Shown here piece after piece: positions 26,963-35,900 of a DNA stretch of 64,000 nucleotides. The stretch comes from Uloborus plumipes. Its lineage: Eukaryota > Arthropoda > Arachnida > Araneae > Uloboridae. Made by a program: the position numbers and the translations under genes. The notes under the pieces are model-generated. The model had not been told where the DNA came from. It saw only the letters and a program-made list of their open reading frames with translations, and searched no databases. The DNA lies in NCBI GenBank assembly GCA_038373865.1, contig JAXGGA010002230.1, forward strand, positions 62,001-126,000, in the 5' to 3' direction. Position 1 is the stretch's first letter; each line of letters begins with the position of its first letter.

Positions 26963-29900
26963 CTTTTTTAAAGAAAACTCTTTAATCAGCTTTGGGCACC
27001 ATCCCCAGATAGGTGTTACAAAAGGCAGACTATTTACATAAGTCCTCTTCATTTTACAAAAAAATAAATAAATAAATAGCCCAAAGTCCATGAATTTCTC
27101 ATTTACAGAGCCCATATAGTTCTGGAATATCCCTTAAAAAGTTTCACCCCTAACATATGCGCATACAGATGTTAAAAATTATGTTTCACTCGGCAAATGA
27201 GTATAAATGTTTCTAATATAAAACAATAAAACGTGTACAAATAATAGCACCTAAGTTTTACTTCAATCAGAATAAAGGAAATTAAACTCACTTGGCAAGT
27301 TGTCAATTCACAGTTGTATGGTGAAAAGCTTGACATGAAATTCCAAGTTTCATCACTCAGATCATATTCTATTTCACTCTAAAACAAAAATATAAGAATA
27401 AATTTCGGCTTTCTTTTAAACCGTTGCATACTGATTAAAATAACAGTAGAATAAAAAAGACCCAAAAATACTGCTAAATAATAAACGCTGGCTAAAATTT
27501 AGAAAAATATCACATAGCTATCCATTCTCACTCCAAATTATTAAAAAAAAAAAAAAAAAAACTAATTTTAGAAACAATTAAGGAAATATTTTAAATGGAG
27601 GGAAGTTAGAAGCAACCAGATATTTTTAACCTTTCAGAACCGGGTGGTACATATGCTGTACCGCAAGTCTTTTTACCTTTGAAGACGGGGTTGAAATCTT
27701 CGCTTATACCTTTTGGGATAGGGGATTTTTTCAAGATTTCATAAAATCTTACTGGGGGATTACGGCTTTGTATTCGAACCGCGAAGTCATAAAACCTAAG
27801 TACCTGCCGTTGCACCTTCCATTTTCAGAGGAAAAGGGACATGCGGTTCAACAGTTGTACCGGCCCGTCTCGAAAGTCTTCTACACGAGTAGCCCGGATC
27901 CAAAAGGTTAACTGCAGTTAGGAAGGCATAAAGAGGAAAATGTAGAATTCAATTCCTATTTTTACTAACAATGATTAAATTTCAAAATTGCCTACCTGAC
28001 AGACCCATACCAACAACATTAGAGCATTAGTGTTAATTCTAGCAAATTCTAAGGGCTAATGGAAGGGTTATCATAACACAAAATACCATATGAGCAATGA
28101 ATTTTACATTCAACCTTCTCATTCAATTAGAGTTGATGAAATCACGATGTTCACCCCTTTTGCCAGTTTTGATATCTTTCAAAAATTTGCAAAAAATATT
28201 CTTTTTTTTTTTCCCATTTCAGCTCTAAGAGAATTTCAACTTTTGACATAAATCAGAATATTAGTGCCCTCTGCATGTAACACATTTTACAATATAGATA
28301 GCTGAAAATAAGGCATTTTTCAACCAACATTTCAAATATAAAATACTTAGTGCACATACAAACACAGTACAATGTGAGAAAAGTAATAATATTGAAACAA
28401 ACCCTTTCAAATCAAAGAAGAATTTTTTATTTTGAACGTACCATATCTATAGTTCTTTCATCAACATCAGACATGTCTTCTTCCTCACTGACAATTTCTT
28501 CATAACCATCATCTTCTTCGGTATTATCACCTTCCTGTATCTCCCCCTCAGATAAATTATACATATGCTCCCCAGGTAAGTGTTCTCTGGGAATAGCTTC
28601 GTAGAAATTGCTATGATGAATTGCATCTCCTTCCCCTCTGTCATCATACATTTCCATCGGTTCATCCTCCTTTGGAGTCCGAGGTCCAGAACTTATATCC
28701 GGTGGGGTGGGGGGAGTGTGGGGGCGGTTCTTACGAGGGGATGGCGGAGTAGTCGGTCTCTTTACTTCTCTTATTTCCTTTCGAAGACCTCTCTCTAAGA
28801 ATGCACGATCCCGGTTCCTGTCCCTTTCCCTATCCCGATCCCTATTGCCTGAATCTCTGATTCTATCTCTATCACGATCTCTGTCCCTGTATCGTTCTGG
28901 TTCGATGGTGTTACGTTCCCAGCTGGCTTCTCTTGACCTACGATCTCGATCTTTTCTCTTTGAGTCATGGTCCCTCAGCCTCCCGTCATCGTCTTTGTAG
29001 TCATGAATGTCCCGGTCCCAGGGACGATCTCTTCCTCTATCCTTTGGTAGCAAGTCTTTCTCCCGATGAATGGGATGGTCCAAAAGGCCCGCTCGAGCGT
29101 AACCATCATGTTCGTGACCAGGCATATCGGTTGCGTGATGATCCTTCGATTCCCACATCGGCCGGCCTGAATCCGCCGGAGGATAGATGTTGCCTTCCGG
29201 AGGTCGGTTATACATCTGGTGGTCATACTGCTCTGCTGGGGGTTGGTACTGCTCCTCTGGTGGAGGCCAAGGCTTCTGGTAATGTGCTTCATATTGAGAA
29301 TATACAGGAGGCGGGGGAGCCGCCACTTGTGGCACTTGCGGAACAGTGACACACTCCTGGTACACAATAGGAGGAGGGGGCTCGGAAAAGCCACCAATCA
29401 CGGCTGGGGGAATTTCTGGCGGATAACCAACATGTTGATCAGGCTGTTGGTGAATTATCTGGGGCACTTCAAATCTTCCTGGATCAACCACAGGTGGATG
29501 GGCTCGAACGGGAGGAGGAGGTGGTTCAGGAGGCACCTCAGCCAACCTGGGCTGTCTTTCCCATTCTGGTACTGAAGTATCTGCAATGGGTGACCCAAAT
29601 TCTTTCGGAGCACAGTGCTCTGTAAAAGTAAGAAAAACAAATTAGAGCATGTTATTGAACAAAACGATATAATTACTTGGTTCAAATCAACAGAATGTTT
29701 TTGAAGTGTTCAAACTTAATTACAATTTGACTAATTCCGACACAAATGCCATAGTTTAATGAAAAGTTCATCAATGCTAAAAAGACAGGCAGTGATTTCT
29801 TCAGCATAAAAATGTCTTCCCTTCTACAAGTATAAGTTGAATCAGGGGTCTGGCCAGAGGAAATTCGGGTCCGTTAACGGACCCTTCACAAAAATACGAT

Positions 29901-32900
29901 CAAGCAAAACGGACCCTTCACAAAAATACGATCAAGCAAAACGGACCCTTCACAAAAATACGATCAAGCAAAACGGACCCTTCACAAAATGCTGATCAAA
30001 GAAAACTGACGTTTCACACATTCATATGAAAAGCAAATCTGAAATCAAAATAATGCATAGCATATTTCTGAGTAAAAGCACATAACTTTTGGGTCTTTTC
30101 TGAAGTTAAAGAAGGGAATCGCTTATCTGCCAATTTTGCGAAAGAATTTTAAAAAAAATCCGCACTTCCTGCCTGCGATGCTTGGGCAAGTGATTAAATC
30201 TAAAATGTAAAATGCTGCACTTTTTGTTGGTATCTTTTCAAGAAATTAACAACTTAAAAAAAGGTAGTTGTTTTGCTTTAATAGTTCTGCTTGTGTGTTT
30301 TATAATATGCAAATCAAAATGGGTTGCTGTGATGTAGCTGTTTTCTCTGGAAATGCAGAGTAAGGATTTTTCTTCCTGCTCTTGACTTAAACAAAAAATG
30401 AAATAATAATAGCAATTATCTGCGAAGGGAAATGAACTTAGAACTGTTGGAGAAAAAAATGGGATTGCTTCTGGTAGAATGATCAGCTATTTAAAATTAT
30501 CACCATTTGACCTCTTCGGTGTGAGGTTTTGACCTTATTTTGGCAGAAATTTTTTTTTTTTCTTTTTTGATGCTTACAAGGGCGGTGTTTTGGCTATGTT
30601 CTGGAATTAATGTTTTTTCTTCTGTTAACATTGGAAGTTCGGTATTGTCTGTTTTGCTACGTCTCCCTAAGAATTTTTGGCGAATATGTCGGTGATTATT
30701 AATGACATTCATCATATAAACCTGATGAAATATAATTCTAAAATTATTTGACTTTAATAAATTATTTGTTTACCGTTTTTATACTTCTGATGCTTTCATT
30801 TTGAAAACTGCGATCTCTGCATCCACTATGAAAATCGAATTTTACTTATTTTCAAGCTAATTACTCTTTATTAGGAGGCAAATAAATGAAAATTCGCTTA
30901 ATTTTTTGTTCAGATCATTATTTAAAATTTTTTAAAGCAAAATTAACAGTTCTTTTATGAGTCTAAATGTAAAACGCTGAACGGATCGTTTCATTTTATT
31001 TTGGCATTGTGTTAACAGACATTAATAATATGTTTATCATAGACCTTTAAAATGCAGTTGTAAAATTTTTTTACCAAAATAAATTCTTTGATAGTCCGTT
31101 TTTATGCTTTTGAAAACTGCAATCTCTTTGCATCCGCTATAGGAATCGGATTTTTCGAATTTTTGATGTTTAATACGTTTTTTTGAGAGGAAAATAAATG
31201 AAATTTATTTTTATCTTTTATAAAATTCAAAAAAATTTTTTTTGAAATTGTTTGATTTTCACAAAATTATTTGATTTTTCACAAAATTATTTAGTTTTTC
31301 ACAAAAAACGGACCCTGTGAAAAATCCTGGACAGACCCCTGTGAATAGAAGTATGAGTAATGTAATGATTTCCCCCCTCCCCCATTTCTTTTCTTTTGCA
31401 GCCTTTTCAAAATCCATTTTCTTGATATTTAAACTGCTTAACCCAATTCTAACTGACTAACTGTTCTGTAACATTTGGAACAGATTTATAACAGGACATG
31501 ACTTGTATTAGTAAAATTATCAGAGAATGAAACTCTGACAACACCAATTATAAAAATATGAAACTATATTATAGATATTTTCCTACGGCAAATTTGATTT
31601 AAAAGAAAATTGTTTTATTTTCTTTTTTTACCTTTTTTTTTTTTTTTTAATGTTGGGGTGCACATAATTTTAACTCATATCTAAAAAGCTCAGATTGTCT
31701 CACAGAATAGGTTATATGACATAAATTTGCCCTATGGGCAATGCCATGTGTAAAAGAATGGCATTTAGGAGGAAAAACAAAAGTTTGAGTGATTATAGTA
31801 ACATTATTATAATCATTAAAACTGACTTTTTTTCTTTGCGTTTTATTGTTGACAATTAAAATTTGAAGAAAAAAACAGCAAAATAATTTTTATTGTTTAT
31901 TTTTAAATTTTCATAATATTTTTTGTTTTGTGGAGGAATAATATTTTTGTCAACTAAGCTTTTGGATATTTTAGTACAAAATGAAATTTCTGTTAATTAC
32001 GTATAAATTTAATCTTTTGACTAATGTGTATTTTTAAGACACATAATTAACAATAGAAATCTGTTAAATTGAATAATTTTTCATGCATTCAATTAAAATT
32101 GTTTATGTGTTGTGATGGAATGACAAGACTTCATTGCAAATGAAAGTTCTAAAAGAAATAAAAAGACTTATTGCACTTGGCTCATATAAAGTAACTGAAT
32201 AAAGTATATGAGTGAAATAATTTACAAAATCATTTAAACAAAACCAGTACAAAAAATATTTTTGCAGAAGTTTTAATTTTTATTTTACATTGCTTTTATA
32301 ATAAAAGTTTCATTAAGAAATAAATTGTTCAATCACCCAGCTTTTAATCACTACTTTTGTTTGGAACATTTAAAAATTCATTACTCGAGTTTATCCCAAA
32401 TACTATCTCCAAAATACATTGAGTTTGACACTTGCAGCAAAAGTATGACTACTAGGAAAATATGAAAATTGCTCATTTCATCAATAAATTCTTCAAACAG
32501 TTGAACATTTCACAATCTAGTCTAGACTAGTGCCTGGACTAGATAGAGAGAATTAAACACCAGAACAAATATTTTATGTTTATCTTACATCCTGATGCCT
32601 CTTTTGATGGCTATCTGTTAGTTTTCTACAAAAAGAAAAGATTTAAACAGAGGGATAACTAAAGCTCTGTTCATTGCTTTGATTGAATATTTTATAACTT
32701 TTTTTTTCCTGCGAGAGATTGAAAAAAAAGTACCAATTAAAAAAAAATGAGTATTGTGGTTATTTCAATGTCAGATAGGTACTAGTACTACAGGTAGAAA
32801 ATACTGAACAAGCAACCTTTCCTTTTTTTTCCTAGAATTTCTTTCACAAGAAAATTCAGAATAATAATCTCAAATCTTCAATTCTCACTAAAACTGTTAA

Positions 32901-35900
32901 GGAGGAATCAATTTTAAAAAGTTAAAAAAGTTCAAAAGCAAACACATTTTTTAAAATCGTGACTTCCGTTTGAAAATAAAAAATAAGAGTAAAAAAGCTG
33001 CACATTTCCAATCTTAAACTAATTCCTTAGATTTAATTCTCCTTCCTTTTCAAAATGCTTATCTGCGTTAAACACTAATTTCATGATCAAGGTATTTACA
33101 AAATGGTTCCTTTCAAACAAGATTTGTTGACTTTTGTTTATGTTTTTTTTTCTTATGTGCTACTGTGATCGTTTACTTCATTTTATTTATAATTATTAAT
33201 ATTTTGAAGCGAAAATGTATGAAGGGAGAAGAAAAGCGGAGTTGCAATCAAAAAAAAAAAAAAAAATGTTCAACCTTTTCATCATTTTGAATTTCTCTCT
33301 TGAGCAAACTGAAAATCCAAGGGCTTTCTGTTTACATGAGAGAGAAATAAATGAGCTTCTACTTTATTAATTGCCTCTAACTACTTGTAAAAAGCATGCT
33401 AAATCAGTGAATTTGGCAATATTTAGGTTGAGGACGTTTATAAAGTATTTTACCATAAGCTTTACGTAACTTTATTTCCCTAGAAAATCAAAAGATATAA
33501 CTATGAAGAATTAACCTTGACTAGGCTGCCTTGAATTTGCCTGAGGAGGAGGTGGGGGCGGAGGTGAAGACCGCTCTTTAGTCGTTGTCTTTGTGATAAC
33601 TCCGTAAACAGCTAAAGTCACTGCACTATACCATCCTCTCAAAACTAACCCATCAGTAGGAACCTGAAAAAATGTATGCACACATATGAAGGGCCAGGGC
33701 AAAAAAGATGAAAGTGACCAAAAAGCAATTTCGAGAAAAACGAAGAACAAAGTTTGATTACTGGTAACTCCTTGTGTAGTTAATAGATGCACATTTTGGT
33801 TGCTTTCATCTTTTTTCCCCCTTGTTGTTCTATCAGATGATAGTACTTCTTCATAGCCCCTAGATAGCGCTAATATCTCAAAATTGACAAAAAAGTGACT
33901 TTCATCTTTTTTCCCCATGGCCCTTCATATATAAGTGATGAAAGCTCATCAAGCAAATATCAAATGCTCATATAGGATACAATTAAAAAAAAATTCTTCA
34001 GACAACTTTTAACTGTAAATGTGAACAACTTTTTTTGTTTTAGTTTGGTTTTGCTATGACTGGATTTTAAGTTTTTCTTTCTTTTTTTTGGCTTGACTAA
34101 TAATTGCTGTAACGGGATGTATTGATCTATTAAAGAAAGCTATACTTTTAATTTTAAAGACTTAATTTATGGCTGGAATATGTTTAACAGGAAAAATCAA
34201 AGCTTTAGCGCATAAAATTTGCAGACACGTGTTTTGAGGTTAGAAGGAAGCCCTTTTTTGACTTTTCATACTAAAGCTCACACTTGGTTGCATTGAAAAG
34301 GGGATTCCCTTGTAATCCTGATACTCATGTCTGTAAATTTCTGCAAATTTTGTGCACTAAAACGTTGATTACTCCTACTTATTTTTCCAATTCTTGGTTT
34401 AATATGTGTTCAACAATGAAATAATATTTTTAAAAACAGATCAAACCATAGTAGGTTGAAACTGAACAACAGCTTGTAACTTAGCATTTGCAGGAATGGG
34501 GAATTGATTTCACAAATGTCTTACTAAGATTTACTGGTTATCAAAAAGAATTTTATAACATAAGAAGGGAGAAATTGGAACCATTCTTCTTTTGTTCCTC
34601 TTTCGCCATTTGAAAATGGTGTTTCATCCTTTGGAGTAATAGGAAATTAACAATTATTCTAGCAAAAAAATTATTTTAGAAATTTAGAAAAGTAAAGAAT
34701 ATTATTAATTTAAAAAGTGATTTCCATCATAGCAGTCAATTACAAAAAAATATCATTACAAAGAGGTTTGGCGTAGCATCAAATATTATTGTAACGAAGT
34801 TTTACTATAGAATTAAAATAAAAATTAACCCAAACTACTTTAAAACTGAAATATGAAACTACTAAAAAAAATCTTACCTTGTTTGGAACAGGAAACTGGA
34901 TGTCCACATTTTGCTTATATTCCATACTAAGAATCAAAGAAATAGAAATGTAGAAAGCATTTATGAAGATGAATGACATGACAAACATATGAGTAATAAT
35001 GATGCAAAACAAAATTCAATGTACATACCTCCCAAGTCTCTCAAATGTTGAAGCACTTCTTTTACTTAAGTCATTGACAAAAAATTCCAGTTGAAACGAA
35101 GATGGATTAGTGGCCCTATTAAATCAAACATGAGAGGAGGATTATAAATTTTGAGTGAATAATTAGAATATAAGAATTTGAAATCTGATATTGACATTAC
35201 ATGGTTTCTTTCTACACCCTAGTGCAATCTTATGCTGAATAACTTTTTGTACTGAAAAATTTTATCATTCTTTTACAAAGGAAATAGCAATATTCAGTTA
35301 GGAAATAGTTTAGAGAATTGTGAGGGGTATTTACGAGTGTCTAAAATAGCTGTCTATGCCTTTTCAGAAAATCATAAATATGCCCTATTTCATAACACAA
35401 AGTTTTGACTTGCAAAAAGTAACAATTTATGAATCCAAATTAAATACATCTATACTGAACACAATTTCATTACGAAATTTATTATTATTACGAAATTCAT
35501 TTTAAAGAAATGGAAAGTGATCGAATAAAAGAAACTATCTGCCAAAAAATATCATTGAGTACAATAACGATGACTGGGTCTAGTTCGGCCTTGCTTCATT
35601 TCTTCACAAGCAAGCTTTTGTTTACATTGCAAATAATTTTAGCTATGTCGGCATAATGCCCCTTTAATACTAAATGCCTATCGCTTTCTGAGTTTTAAAG
35701 GCTTCACTAGATAGCGTTTTATACAGGCTGTATCATTACTCAAAACATCAATGGTGAAGATTTGCCCACTAGAGAGCGCTGAACAATCACCACCGAAATG
35801 TTTGTTTACATTTTATTAGCATGCTGTAAAAAGTGATGTTGATCCTATCTTTAAGGGTTTAAAAAAAATTGATATAGTTAACTGAGTACAGAGTGAATTG

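Noticed and set aside
28975..29397. A second minus-strand frame of 140 codons
   Set aside because: An out-of-frame shadow of the same exon, not connected by phase to the vir exons.
28580..29575. Four plus-strand frames of 72-138 codons over the vir exon 6 region
   Set aside because: Antisense shadows of the repetitive vir exon 6. The minus-strand frame is supported by splice sites, phase and family motifs.
33511..33918. One continuous 135-codon minus-strand protein
   Set aside because: Only the last 49 codons are vir exon 5. The upstream part is the miniature element at 33687-33927 read through the splice acceptor.
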